This document shows, in pieces, positions 42,475 to 52,532 of a stretch of DNA of 64,000 bases (the stretch's first letter is position 1; the number at the start of each line of letters is the position of its first letter). The notes beneath the pieces are model-generated. The model did not search any database. It was not told the DNA's origin and saw nothing but the letters and a program-made list of their open reading frames with translations. The translations under genes were made by a program, and so were the position numbers. The stretch is from Mesorhizobium sp. M4B.F.Ca.ET.203.01.1.1 (GTDB taxonomy: Bacteria > Pseudomonadota > Alphaproteobacteria > Rhizobiales > Rhizobiaceae): contig NZ_SRUO01000001.1 of NCBI RefSeq assembly GCF_004791025.1, positions 310,001-374,000 on the forward strand, read 5' to 3'.

Positions 42475-43398
42475 CTAGTTCACGCCCTTCGGCACGTTCT
42501 CCGGGGGAACCACTGTCTCCACCACCTTCTGGCGATGGAAGATGAAGATGCCGGCGAGCACGACGATCGCCGAGCCGACCAGGATACGAAGGCTCGGCAC
42601 GTCGCCGAAGAAGGCCAGACCGAAGACGATCGCCCACAGAAGCAGGCTGTAGTGCAGAGGCGCCAGCGTCGAGGCCGGCGCCAGCTTCAGCGCCCTGGTG
42701 ATCATCAGATGGGCGGCGCAGGAGACGACGCCGAGCAACAGCATGGCGCCGAAATCGAGCGCGGACGGTGTGCGCCAGGCGCCGATGGTCAAGACCCCGC
42801 CGACAACCAGCGTGCCGATGGTCTGCCAGGTGACGAGCGTAGTGTCGCTGGTGCCGCGCAGACGACGGCCAAGGATGATGGCGAAGCCGAAAGCGATGCT
42901 GCCGACCAGCGCAAAGCCGGAAGACATTGAGAAGGCGGCAGAGGACGGCTTCAGGATGATGAGCACGCCGCAGAAGCCTACCAGGATCGCCAGCCATCGC
43001 CGCCAGCCGACCTTCTCGCCGAGCAGCAGGTGCGACAGCGCCGCGACATAGATCGGGCCGGCCATGTAGAAGCTCATCACGTCGGCGAGCGGCAAATAGA
43101 CGACCGCGGCGTAGAAGAACCCGGTATCGAGCGTGGTCGCCACGACGCGCAGGACCTGCAGCATCGGCCGGTCGAGACTGAACAGCTTGCCCGTGCCCTG
43201 GTTGGCGATCATCGGACCGAGCACGATGAAGGCGCCGATCGAGCGGATCAGCACCACCTGACCGACCGAGAAGGAGGCGACCAGCCATTTGCCCATCGCG
43301 TCGTTCAGCGCGAACATGAAATCGCCGGCCAGCATCAGGAGGATGCCGGCGAGAAGCATGTTCTTGATCGTAAAGCCACGGGCGAAAGACTGAGCCAT
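42475..43398 (-). CDS. DMT family (EamA) transporter
   Basis: A 307-residue membrane protein with ten hydrophobic helices in two EamA repeats. The start at 43398 (MAQSFARGFTIKNMLLAGILLMLAGDFMFALNDAMGKWL) puts the first helix near residue 14. It likely exports or imports a small metabolite; the specificity cannot be read from the sequence. Confidence 0.9.
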   Translation of the reverse strand: MAQSFARGFTIKNMLLAGILLMLAGDFMFALNDAMGKWLVASFSVGQVVLIRSIGAFIVLGPMIANQGTGKLFSLDRPMLQVLRVVATTLDTGFFYAAVVYLPLADVMSFYMAGPIYVAALSHLLLGEKVGWRRWLAILVGFCGVLIILKPSSAAFSMSSGFALVGSIAFGFAIILGRRLRGTSDTTLVTWQTIGTLVVGGVLTIGAWRTPSALDFGAMLLLGVVSCAAHLMITRALKLAPASTLAPLHYSLLLWAIVFGLAFFGDVPSLRILVGSAIVVLAGIFIFHRQKVVETVVPPENVPKGVN

Positions 43399-43481
43399 GG
43401 CGGGCGTCCTAGCTTCAAGCCGGGGATTTGACGAGCAAAATCCCGGCAATCCGTAAGACCAGCGGCGAAAATCGGCTGGTT

Positions 43482-44762
43482 CTAGCTGGATTTATGCCTT
43501 CGGTTGACACTTTGCGGCCTGCCCGCGATCGACAGGCGCGTTTCCTGCTTTGTCCGCTCCGCCACCACCTTGCCCCGGGCGATGACGCAGAGCCGTTCGG
43601 CGCGCAGGCGCACCGCCTCGATCGGATTGCCGGCATCGAGGACGACGAGGCTGGCGCGCTTGCCGACGGCCAGCCCGAGGTGGTCGAGGCCCATGATGGC
43701 GGCGTTGACGTTGGTGACCATGTCGAAACAGCGCGCCATGTCGGCCGGGCTCGACATCTGGGCGACATGCAGGCCCATGAAGGCGACGTCGAGCATGTCG
43801 GCGGTGCCCAGCGAATACCAGGGGTCGAGCACGCAGTCCTGGCCCCAGCCGACGCGGATGCCAAGCGCCAGCATCTCCTTCACCCGGGTCAGGCCGCGTC
43901 GCTTGGGGAACGTGTCGTGGCGGCCCTGCAGCATGATGTTGATCAGCGGGTTGGGGATCGCCGACACGCCGGCCTCGGCGATCAGCGGCAACAGCTTGGA
44001 GACGTAGTAATTGTCCATCGAATGCATGGAGGTGAGGTGCGAGCCGGCCACCCTGCCCTGCAGGCCGAGCCGCTCGGTCTCATAGGCAAGCTGCTCGATG
44101 TGGCGCGACAGCGGATCGTCGGTCTCGTCGCAGTGCAGGTCGACCATGAGGCCGCGTTTGGCGGCGATTTCGCAGAACTCGGTTACCGAGCGCGTGCCGT
44201 CGGCCATGGTGCGCTCGAAATGCGGGATGCCGCCGACAATGTCGACGCCGAGATCGAGCGCGCGGACGGTGTTTTGACGCGCCGTCGGCGAGCGGTAGAG
44301 CCCGTCCTGCGGGAAGGCGACGAGCTGCAGGTCGATATAGGGCGCGACGGTCTTCTTGACCTCGAGCAGCGCCTCGACCGCCAGCAGCCGGTCGTCGCAG
44401 ACATCGACATGGGTGCGGATGGCAAGCAGCCCCATCGACACCGCCCAGTCGCAATAGGCAAGCGCCCGCTCGCGCACCGCCTCATGCGTCAGCAGCGGCT
44501 TCAGTTCGCCCCACAGCGCGATGCCTTCGAGCAGCGTGCCGGAGGCATTGATACGCGGAATGCCGTAGGAGAGCGTGGCGTCCATATGGAAATGCGGATC
44601 GACGAAGGGCGGCGAGACCAGATTGCCACGCGCGTCGATCACCGTGCCCGCGGCGGCGGTCAGTTCGGGCTCGATCGCGGCGATCGTCTCGCCGGCGATG
44701 CCGATATCGGCAACCCTGCCGTCAGGCAGCGTGCCGCCGCGTACGATCAGGTCGAAATCCAT
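43482..44762 (-). CDS. cytosine deaminase-like amidohydrolase
   Basis: A 426-residue metal-dependent hydrolase of the CodA group. Metal and catalytic residues are visible in PHFHMDATLS, VDLHCDETDD (His and catalytic Glu), GSHLTSMHS and GQDCVLDPWYSLGTADML (Asp). It probably deaminates cytosine, creatinine, an isocytosine or a related cyclic amidine; the C-terminal lid differs among subfamilies so I leave the substrate open. It is codirectional with the DMT transporter downstream, with an 83-base gap. Confidence 0.85.
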   Translation of the reverse strand: MDFDLIVRGGTLPDGRVADIGIAGETIAAIEPELTAAAGTVIDARGNLVSPPFVDPHFHMDATLSYGIPRINASGTLLEGIALWGELKPLLTHEAVRERALAYCDWAVSMGLLAIRTHVDVCDDRLLAVEALLEVKKTVAPYIDLQLVAFPQDGLYRSPTARQNTVRALDLGVDIVGGIPHFERTMADGTRSVTEFCEIAAKRGLMVDLHCDETDDPLSRHIEQLAYETERLGLQGRVAGSHLTSMHSMDNYYVSKLLPLIAEAGVSAIPNPLINIMLQGRHDTFPKRRGLTRVKEMLALGIRVGWGQDCVLDPWYSLGTADMLDVAFMGLHVAQMSSPADMARCFDMVTNVNAAIMGLDHLGLAVGKRASLVVLDAGNPIEAVRLRAERLCVIARGKVVAERTKQETRLSIAGRPQSVNRRHKSS

Positions 44763-44945
44763 CTTCCGTCATCCCCTTGGTAGAATCAGCGCCATCCTGG
44801 CGCAAAAGAGGGTCTGCCGCAGCCGTTTCGTTCCGCAAGCGCGAAAGGTTCCATCCGGCGGCAACTCGCTCTATAAGCCGCCTCTCGCCCTCGTGGCGAA
44901 TCCGAAATTCGCTCAGAGACTCCAGCCAGGCACGGGATCAGCCGT

Positions 44946-46700
<1,755 letters not shown>

Positions 46701-46701
46701 G

Positions 46702-46824
46702 CTTACCCTCCCCCTTGTGGGGAGGGTAAGCTGCGAAGCAGCGGGGCGGGGGTCGGCGCCGCCCCCCACCCGGACCTTCGGTCCGACCTCCCCACAAGGG
46801 GGGAGGTAGGGGTCGCAGCTTAAC
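46702..46824. repeat. GC-rich palindromic intergenic repeat (copy D)
   Basis: Between the ABC exporter and ilvD (convergent genes) lies a cluster of hairpins. The 27-base palindromic block at 46703-46729 is the exact reverse complement of 33912-33938. It is followed by CTGCGAAGCAG, GGACCTTCGGTCC and CCTCCCC/GGGGAGG stems. It may act as a bidirectional transcription terminator here. Confidence 0.78.
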
Positions 46825-46825
46825 C

Positions 46826-48670
46826 CTACTCCGGCACTTTCCGCACCGCACCCTTGTCGGCGCTGGTGGCGAAGGCGGCGTAGGCGCGCAGCGCGGTCGT
46901 GACCTTGCGCTTGCGCTTTTCCTCCGGCTTCCAGGCATCCGCGCCCTTCGCCGCCATCGCCGCGCGGCGGGAATCGAGCTCGGCTTCGCTGACCGCCAGA
47001 TGGATCTTGCGGTTCGGGATATCGATCTCGATCGTGTCGCCTTCCCGAACCAGGCCGATCAGCCCGCCTTCGGCGGCTTCCGGTGAGACATGGCCGATCG
47101 ACAGGCCCGACGTGCCGCCGGAGAAGCGGCCGTCGGTGATCAGCGCGCAGGCCTTGCCGAGGCCCTTCGACTTCAGATAGCTGGTCGGATAGAGCATCTC
47201 CTGCATGCCGGGGCCGCCGCGCGGACCCTCATAGCGGATGACGACGACATCGCCGGCCTTGATCTCATTGCCGAGGATCGCCTTGACCGAAGCGTCCTGG
47301 CTTTCGAACACGCGCGCCGGGCCGGTGAACTTCAGGATCGACTCGTCGACGCCGGCGGTCTTCACGATGCAGCCGTCGAGCGCAAGGTTGCCTTTCAGCA
47401 CGGCAAGGCCGCCATCCTTGGAGAACGGCGTCTGGGCCGAGCGGATGACGCCCGTTTCACGGTTCGTGTCGAGGTCGTCCCAGCGGCGGTCCTGGCTGAA
47501 GGCGACCTGCGTCGGCACGCCGCCGGGGGCGGCGAGGAAGAAGTCGCGCACGTTCTGGCTGGAGGTGCGGGAAATGTCCCAATGGTCGAGCGCCTCGCCC
47601 AGCGTCGCGGTGTGGACCGTCGGCAGGTCGCGGTTGATCAGCCCGGCATTGTCCAACTGGCCGAGGATGGCCATGATGCCGCCGGCGCGGTGGACGTCCT
47701 CCATGTGCACGTCGGACTTGGCCGGCGCCACCTTGCAAAGCACCGGCACCTTGCGCGACAGCCGGTCGATGTCTTCCATGGTGAAGTCGACCTCGCCCTC
47801 GTGGGCGGCGGCCAGGATATGCAGAACCGTGTTGGTCGAGCCGCCCATGGCGATGTCGAGCGCCATGGCGTTCTCGAAGGCGCCCTTGGAGGCGATGCTG
47901 CGCGGCAGGGCGCTTTCGTCCTCCTGCTCGTAGTAGCGCTGGGCGAGGTCGACGACGAGATGGCCGGCCTCGACGAACAGGCGCTTGCGGTCGGCATGCG
48001 TTGCCAGCGTCGAGCCATTGCCGGGCAGCGACAGGCCGAGCGCCTCGGTCAGGCAGTTCATCGAATTGGCGGTGAACATGCCCGAGCACGAGCCGCAGGT
48101 CGGGCAGGCCGAGCGCTCGATGACCTTCACGTCCTCGTCGGAAATCTTGTCGTCGGCGGCGGCGACCATGGCGTCGACGAGGTCGAGCGCCTGCGTCTTG
48201 CCGGCCAGCACCACCTTGCCGGCCTCCATCGGTCCGCCGGAGACGAAAACGGTCGGGATGTTGAGGCGCAGCGAGGCCATCAGCATGCCGGGGGTGATCT
48301 TGTCGCAATTGGAGATGCAGACCATGGCGTCGGCGCAATGGGCGTTGACCATGTATTCGACGGAGTCGGCGATAAGCTCGCGCGACGGCAGCGAATAGAG
48401 CATGCCGTCATGGCCCATGGCGATGCCGTCATCGACAGCGATGGTGTTGAATTCCTTGGCGACGCCGCCCGCCTTCTCGATCTCGCGCGCCACCAGCTGG
48501 CCGAGATCCTTCAGATGGACATGGCCGGGCACGAACTGGGTGAAGGAGTTGACGACCGCGATGATCGGCTTGCCGAAATCCGAATCCTTCATGCCGGTGG
48601 CACGCCACAGGCCGCGGGCGCCGGCCATGTTGCGGCCGTGGGTGGTGGTGCGGGAACGATAGGCGGGCAT
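46826..48670 (-). CDS. ilvD: dihydroxy-acid dehydratase
   Basis: A 614-residue DHAD of the canonical bacterial type for valine, leucine and isoleucine synthesis. The start is [27 protein letters not shown]. It has [20 protein letters not shown] where [2Fe-2S] relatives have a cysteine, plus [12 protein letters not shown] and [19 protein letters not shown], so a [4Fe-4S]-type cluster is expected. It is the real IlvD of the window, as opposed to the sugar-acid paralogue at 11222. Confidence 0.97.
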   Translation of the reverse strand: MPAYRSRTTTHGRNMAGARGLWRATGMKDSDFGKPIIAVVNSFTQFVPGHVHLKDLGQLVAREIEKAGGVAKEFNTIAVDDGIAMGHDGMLYSLPSRELIADSVEYMVNAHCADAMVCISNCDKITPGMLMASLRLNIPTVFVSGGPMEAGKVVLAGKTQALDLVDAMVAAADDKISDEDVKVIERSACPTCGSCSGMFTANSMNCLTEALGLSLPGNGSTLATHADRKRLFVEAGHLVVDLAQRYYEQEDESALPRSIASKGAFENAMALDIAMGGSTNTVLHILAAAHEGEVDFTMEDIDRLSRKVPVLCKVAPAKSDVHMEDVHRAGGIMAILGQLDNAGLINRDLPTVHTATLGEALDHWDISRTSSQNVRDFFLAAPGGVPTQVAFSQDRRWDDLDTNRETGVIRSAQTPFSKDGGLAVLKGNLALDGCIVKTAGVDESILKFTGPARVFESQDASVKAILGNEIKAGDVVVIRYEGPRGGPGMQEMLYPTSYLKSKGLGKACALITDGRFSGGTSGLSIGHVSPEAAEGGLIGLVREGDTIEIDIPNRKIHLAVSEAELDSRRAAMAAKGADAWKPEEKRKRKVTTALRAYAAFATSADKGAVRKVPE

Positions 48671-48915
48671 GCAATTTTCCTTAGCTGGCTGGCTGCGCCC
48701 GGTGCGGAGCGCGGCGGCGCTGAATTCAGGTCGCAGGCGTTATAGACGCCGAAGCCTGGTCTGGCCACAATTTTGCGGTGCGCCAGATTTTCCAGGAAAA
48801 TTCGATGCCATTGTCGGATCGCGCGCCGCACGGCCGTCCTTGGACAGACGGCACGGAATGGCACCATTCCCGCAGTCAGCCGTTTCATCGTAATAAGCAA
48901 CCCGAGGAGCACGAG

Positions 48916-49386
48916 ATGCAAAAGATCACCACCTGCCTGTGGTTCGACGATCAGGCCGAAGAGGCGATGAATTTCTACGTGTCCATCTTCAAGAATTCGA
49001 AGGTGCTGAGCGTGATGCGTTGGCCCGAAGGCCACGCCGATGAAGGCAAGGCGCTGGTGACCACGTTCGAACTCGACGGCGTGCAGTTCCAGGCGCTCAA
49101 CGGCGGACCGCAATTCAAGTTCAACGAGGCGATGTCACAGTCGATCGACTGCAAGACGCAGGAAGAGGTGGACTATTTCTGGGACAGGCTCATCGAAGGC
49201 GGAGGCGAACCGTCGCAATGCAGCTGGCTCAAGGACAAGTTCGGAGTGTCCTGGCAGGTCGTGCCGGAGCAGTTGCCGCGGCTGCTTCTCGACCCGGACA
49301 GGGCCAAGGCCGGCCGCGTGATGTCGGCGATGATGGAGATGAGCAAGATCGACATCGCCAAGATCGAGGAAGCGGCCCGAGGCTGA
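48916..49386 (+). CDS. VOC/PhnB-like protein (3-demethylubiquinone methyltransferase-like domain)
   Basis: A 156-residue protein with the PhnB-like glyoxalase fold: MQKITTCLWFDDQAEEAMNFYVSIFKNSKVL, ALNGGPQFKFNEAMSQSIDC and the C-terminal KFGVSWQVVPEQLPRLL. GAGGAGC precedes the ATG at 48916. The old name (3-demethylubiquinone-9 3-methyltransferase) comes from domain naming, not function; the role is unknown. Confidence 0.87.
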   Translation: MQKITTCLWFDDQAEEAMNFYVSIFKNSKVLSVMRWPEGHADEGKALVTTFELDGVQFQALNGGPQFKFNEAMSQSIDCKTQEEVDYFWDRLIEGGGEPSQCSWLKDKFGVSWQVVPEQLPRLLLDPDRAKAGRVMSAMMEMSKIDIAKIEEAARG

Positions 49387-49406
49387 ATGAAATCTCAAAC
49401 GCCGGC

Positions 49407-49466
49407 GCCGCCCCTCATCCGCCCTTCGGGCACCTTCTCCCCGTGAACGGGGAGAAAGGAAAAAGG
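49407..49466. repeat. short palindromic intergenic repeat (copy E)
   Basis: CCGCCCTTCGGGC-like and CTTCTCCCCGTGAACGGGGA hairpins in tandem between two convergent genes. On the minus strand it lies just after prfC and could terminate it. The style matches the other CTCCCC/GGGGAG elements of the window. Confidence 0.6.
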
Positions 49467-49471
49467 AGTGA

Positions 49472-51064
49472 CTACGCCGCCTTGTCGCGGACCTGGTAGT
49501 CCTTCACCGCGGCGAAGCGGATCGCCTTCCAGCGCTCGGCTTCGTAGTTGAGCGAAAAGGCGTGCTGGGCGAGGAACACCGGATCGTTGTCGAGATCGCG
49601 GGCGATGTCGCCGCGATGCGCTTCGATGAAGCGCTGCACCTCCGCTCTGTCGTCGGCCGAGATCCAGCGACAGACGGAAAAGCGCGACATTTCGAAGTCG
49701 ACCGGCAGCGTGTACTCGATGTTCAGCCGTTCCTTGAGCACGTCGAGCTGCAGGGCGCCGACGACACCGACGATGGCTGGCGAGCCGTCCTCGGGCGAGA
49801 ACAGCTGCACCACGCCTTCCTCGGCCATCTGGTGCAGGGCTTCCTTCAGCTTCTTGGCCTTCATGGCATCGCCGAGGCGGACGCGGCGCAGGATTTCCGG
49901 GGCGAAGTTCGGCACGCCGCGGAACAGGATCTCCTCGCCCTCGGTCAGCGTGTCGCCGATGCGCAGCGTGCCGTGGTTGGGGATGCCGACGACGTCGCCG
50001 GCGAAGGCCTCGTCGGCCGTGACGCGGGTGCGGGCGAAGAAGAACTGCGGCGCCGACAGGCTCATCGGCTTGCCGGTGCGCACCAGCTTGGCCTTCATGC
50101 CGCGCTCGAGCTTGCCCGAACAGACGCGCACGAAGGCGATGCGGTCGCGGTGGTTGGGGTCCATGTTGGCCTGGATCTTGAAGACGAAGGAGGTCATCTT
50201 CTCCTCGGTCGCCTCGACCTTGCGGCTGTCGGCCTCCTGCGCGCGCGGCGGCGGCCCGAAGGCGCCGAGCGCCTCGATCAGGTCGCGCACGCCGAAATTG
50301 CGCAGCGCCGAGCCGAAATAGACCGGCGTCAGATGGCCCTCGCGGAAGGCGTCGATATCAAGGGGTCTGCACGCTTCCCGCGCGAGCTCCAGCTCCTCGA
50401 TGAAGGCTTCCCGCTCATTGTCGGGCAGCAGCCCGGCAACGCGGTTGGAATCGGGACCGTTGACCGGCGTGCGCTCCTTCTCGTCATCGCTCTTGCGCAC
50501 GGCGTTCAGCGCCAGATGATAGGTGCCCGAAAAGGTCTTGCCGCGGCCGATCGGCCAGGTGACAGGCGCGGTGTCCAGCGCCAGCTTCTGCTCGATCTCG
50601 TCGAGGATCTCGAAGGGATCGCGGCTCTCGCGGTCCATCTTGTTGACGAAGGTGATGATGGGGATGTCGCGCAGCCGGCAGACCTCGAACAGCTTCAGCG
50701 TGCGCGGCTCGATGCCCTTGGCGGCATCGATGACCATGACGGCCGAGTCGACCGCCGAGAGCGTGCGATAGGTGTCGTCGGCGAAATCCTCGTGGCCGGG
50801 CGTGTCGAGCAGGTTGAAGACATTGTCGTCATACTCGAAGGTCATCACCGAGGTGACGACCGAAATGCCGCGCTCGCGCTCGATCTTCATCCAGTCGGAC
50901 CGGGTCTGGATGCGGTCCTTCTTGGCCTTGACCTCGCCGGCAAGCTGGATCGCGCCGCCGAACAAAAGCAGCTTTTCGGTGAGCGTGGTCTTGCCGGCGT
51001 CGGGGTGGGCGATGATCGCGAAGGTGCGACGGCGCGATACCGCGTTTTCGATGTCTTCTGCCAA
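49472..51064 (-). CDS. prfC: peptide chain release factor 3
   Basis: A 530-residue translational GTPase recycling RF1/RF2 from the ribosome. The G domain shows AHPDAGKTTLTEKLLLFGG, DTPGHEDFADDTYRTL and FVNKMDRE, followed by the domains typical of RF3 up to the C-terminal KERLNIEYTLPVDFE and CRWISADDRAEVQRFIE. Full length. Confidence 0.97.
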   Translation of the reverse strand: MAEDIENAVSRRRTFAIIAHPDAGKTTLTEKLLLFGGAIQLAGEVKAKKDRIQTRSDWMKIERERGISVVTSVMTFEYDDNVFNLLDTPGHEDFADDTYRTLSAVDSAVMVIDAAKGIEPRTLKLFEVCRLRDIPIITFVNKMDRESRDPFEILDEIEQKLALDTAPVTWPIGRGKTFSGTYHLALNAVRKSDDEKERTPVNGPDSNRVAGLLPDNEREAFIEELELAREACRPLDIDAFREGHLTPVYFGSALRNFGVRDLIEALGAFGPPPRAQEADSRKVEATEEKMTSFVFKIQANMDPNHRDRIAFVRVCSGKLERGMKAKLVRTGKPMSLSAPQFFFARTRVTADEAFAGDVVGIPNHGTLRIGDTLTEGEEILFRGVPNFAPEILRRVRLGDAMKAKKLKEALHQMAEEGVVQLFSPEDGSPAIVGVVGALQLDVLKERLNIEYTLPVDFEMSRFSVCRWISADDRAEVQRFIEAHRGDIARDLDNDPVFLAQHAFSLNYEAERWKAIRFAAVKDYQVRDKAA

Positions 51065-51168
51065 GTCGTGGAATCCTGTCTGTGGCGCGGGCTTCTAGCA
51101 GCGCTTTTCCGGCCTGTCGACAGTTTCGGGCCGATCGGTCCGAGACGACCGGAAATCGGCCGCGCAGA

Positions 51169-51411
51169 TCAGTTCCACAGCCAGCCGCGACCATTCTTGC
51201 TGCCGTAGCGGGTGACCAACGCGATCTCGGAGCGATCAATGCCGATGTCGCGCAGCAGGTGGTCCGGAAATTCGTGAAGCCGCGCCCGGTCCCTGCGAAT
51301 GCGGATGATGCGGGCGAAGGCTCCGACGCCGAAACGATCGATGGCCGTCACGAAGAAGCGCCAGCCGAAGGGCCGATCGACCGTGAATTCCAGTTCTTCA
51401 AGGGATGACAT
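51169..51411 (-). CDS. DUF1127 family small protein
   Basis: An 80-residue basic protein from the ATG at 51411 (AAGGAA nine bases upstream). Its C-terminal RRDRARLHEFPDHLLRDIGIDRSEIALVTRYG is the DUF1127 (YjiS-like) motif. Short DUF1127 proteins have been tied to RNA turnover and phosphate/carbon regulation in Agrobacterium. This one has a longer N-terminus than the classical 45-50-residue form. Confidence 0.85.
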   Translation of the reverse strand: MSSLEELEFTVDRPFGWRFFVTAIDRFGVGAFARIIRIRRDRARLHEFPDHLLRDIGIDRSEIALVTRYGSKNGRGWLWN

Positions 51412-51442
51412 TGTCGTGTTCCTTCTGTTTGAACGATGGGAG

Positions 51443-51473
51443 ATCGGGAGGGCCATGCAATGACCCTCCCGAT
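51443..51473 (-). terminator. hairpin between minus-strand genes
   Basis: ATCGGGAGGG (51443-51452) pairs with CCCTCCCGAT (51464-51473) around an 11-base loop, 23 bases after the stop of the exported protein gene. No T-run follows on the minus strand, so it may be an attenuator or mRNA stabiliser rather than a true terminator. Confidence 0.45.
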
Positions 51474-51495
51474 GCGGTGCCGGGTCTTGGCTGCG

Positions 51496-52032
51496 TCAGG
51501 ACTGATCGTTGGCGCAGCTCACGTAGGGGTTCCAGTCGGCGAACATGCCGGCCGGATTGTGCCGCCAGTGCCAGACATGCAGCTCGTAGTAGGGGTCCAC
51601 CGGATGGACGCCCACGGTCGTCTTGCGCTGCAGGGTGCGGCCGAGGAACTCGGGAACGCCCTTGCCCTTCCAATCCTTCTCGAAGACGATGTATTCCATG
51701 CCGACGAGCTGCATGGAGCCGTCCGGCTCCGGCTCGTAGGTCAGCACGTCCGGCTCGGCGAGCACGAGCTTGCCATCGCCGGCACGGCCCGGATGGATGA
51801 AGTGGACCCCCATCGTGCCGTGCTCGTCATGCGTCGTGCATTCGAAGAGCTGCTGGTAGCCTTCGGCCTTGGCGACCTCGATGTTGACGTACCTGGCCGC
51901 CATTTCCCGAGACCGGTTGAGCACCGGGTCCGGCGTATCATGGGCATCCGCGGTGCCGCAGGCGAGCGCGGAGGCCCAGATGGCGCCGGACAACGCCGTG
52001 CCGAGGACGAGATTTGCGAAGAGTTTCACCAC
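51496..52032 (-). CDS. exported hypothetical protein
   Basis: A 178-residue protein with a signal peptide (MVKLFANLVLGTALSGAIWA, ending near ALACG). The mature part is rich in Asp, His and Trp: LFECTTHDEHGTMGVHFIHPG and YELHVWHWRHNPAGMFADWNPYVSC. The His-rich segments could bind a metal. It follows the DUF4242 gene by 13 bases and is probably cotranscribed with it. I do not recognise a named family. Confidence 0.75.
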   Translation of the reverse strand: MVKLFANLVLGTALSGAIWASALACGTADAHDTPDPVLNRSREMAARYVNIEVAKAEGYQQLFECTTHDEHGTMGVHFIHPGRAGDGKLVLAEPDVLTYEPEPDGSMQLVGMEYIVFEKDWKGKGVPEFLGRTLQRKTTVGVHPVDPYYELHVWHWRHNPAGMFADWNPYVSCANDQS

Positions 52033-52045
52033 CCGTGCCTCCCCG

Positions 52046-52327
52046 TCAGGCGCTGGCGTGCGCCGTCGTCGGATCGAACAGGCGCTTCACCTGCGTGATC
52101 TTGGTGGCCGGGAAGCCGCTCATCTTGGCGTGGCGCTGGATGATCGCCTCGTCCTTGGCGAGATAGACGCAGAAGGTCTTGTCGTCGGTGACGAACGACT
52201 CCACCCACTGGATCTCGGGGCCAAGATCGGCGAGGACGGCGTTCGAGGCCTTGGACGCGTCGCGGAGCTGCTCGCGCTCAAAGGTGCCGACCTTGGGAAT
52301 GTCCCGCTCGATGATGTACTTCTGCAT
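52046..52327 (-). CDS. DUF4242 family protein (SCO4226 nickel-binding protein-like)
   Basis: A 93-residue protein (MQKYIIERDIPKVGTFEREQLRDASKASNAVLADLGPEIQWVESFVTDDKTFCVYLAKDEAIIQRHAKMSG) of the DUF4242 group, which forms ferredoxin-like dimers; a Streptomyces homologue binds nickel. GAGGAGA lies upstream of the ATG. The gene is divergent from the winged-helix regulator at 52533, and the region between carries a repeated element also seen at 57857. Confidence 0.82.
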   Translation of the reverse strand: MQKYIIERDIPKVGTFEREQLRDASKASNAVLADLGPEIQWVESFVTDDKTFCVYLAKDEAIIQRHAKMSGFPATKITQVKRLFDPTTAHASA

Positions 52328-52446
52328 TGTCGTAGTCTCCTCATCTTGGCTTCAAAAGCCGGCTGGCGGCCCGACCAGGTCGCTGCCGGTGACATGCCTG
52401 GGGTTGCTGGGCTAAAGTGCCGCTTGGCTCGCCAGGCACGGGAAGA

Positions 52447-52508
52447 ATGACAGGAGGGGGGGCCGACAGTCCTTACGCCGCGCTTATCTTCTCCTGATCC
52501 TTTGCCCA
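52447..52508 (-). promoter_or_regulatory. repeated upstream element, copy 1
   Basis: This 62-base segment starts with ATGACAGGAGG on the plus strand, continues with a 12-base variable spacer, then TCCTTACG, and ends with a 31-base block closing in CTGATCCTTTGCCCA. A copy with 26 of 31 matches in the final block and identical ATGACAGGAGG and TCCTTACG blocks occurs at 57857-57917. Both lie upstream of minus-strand genes, 120 and 76 bases away. Read on the minus strand it starts TGGGCAAAGGATCAG. It is a candidate operator/promoter. Confidence 0.65.
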
Positions 52509-52532
52509 TTGTCGTTGGAGGGAATGCTGCCG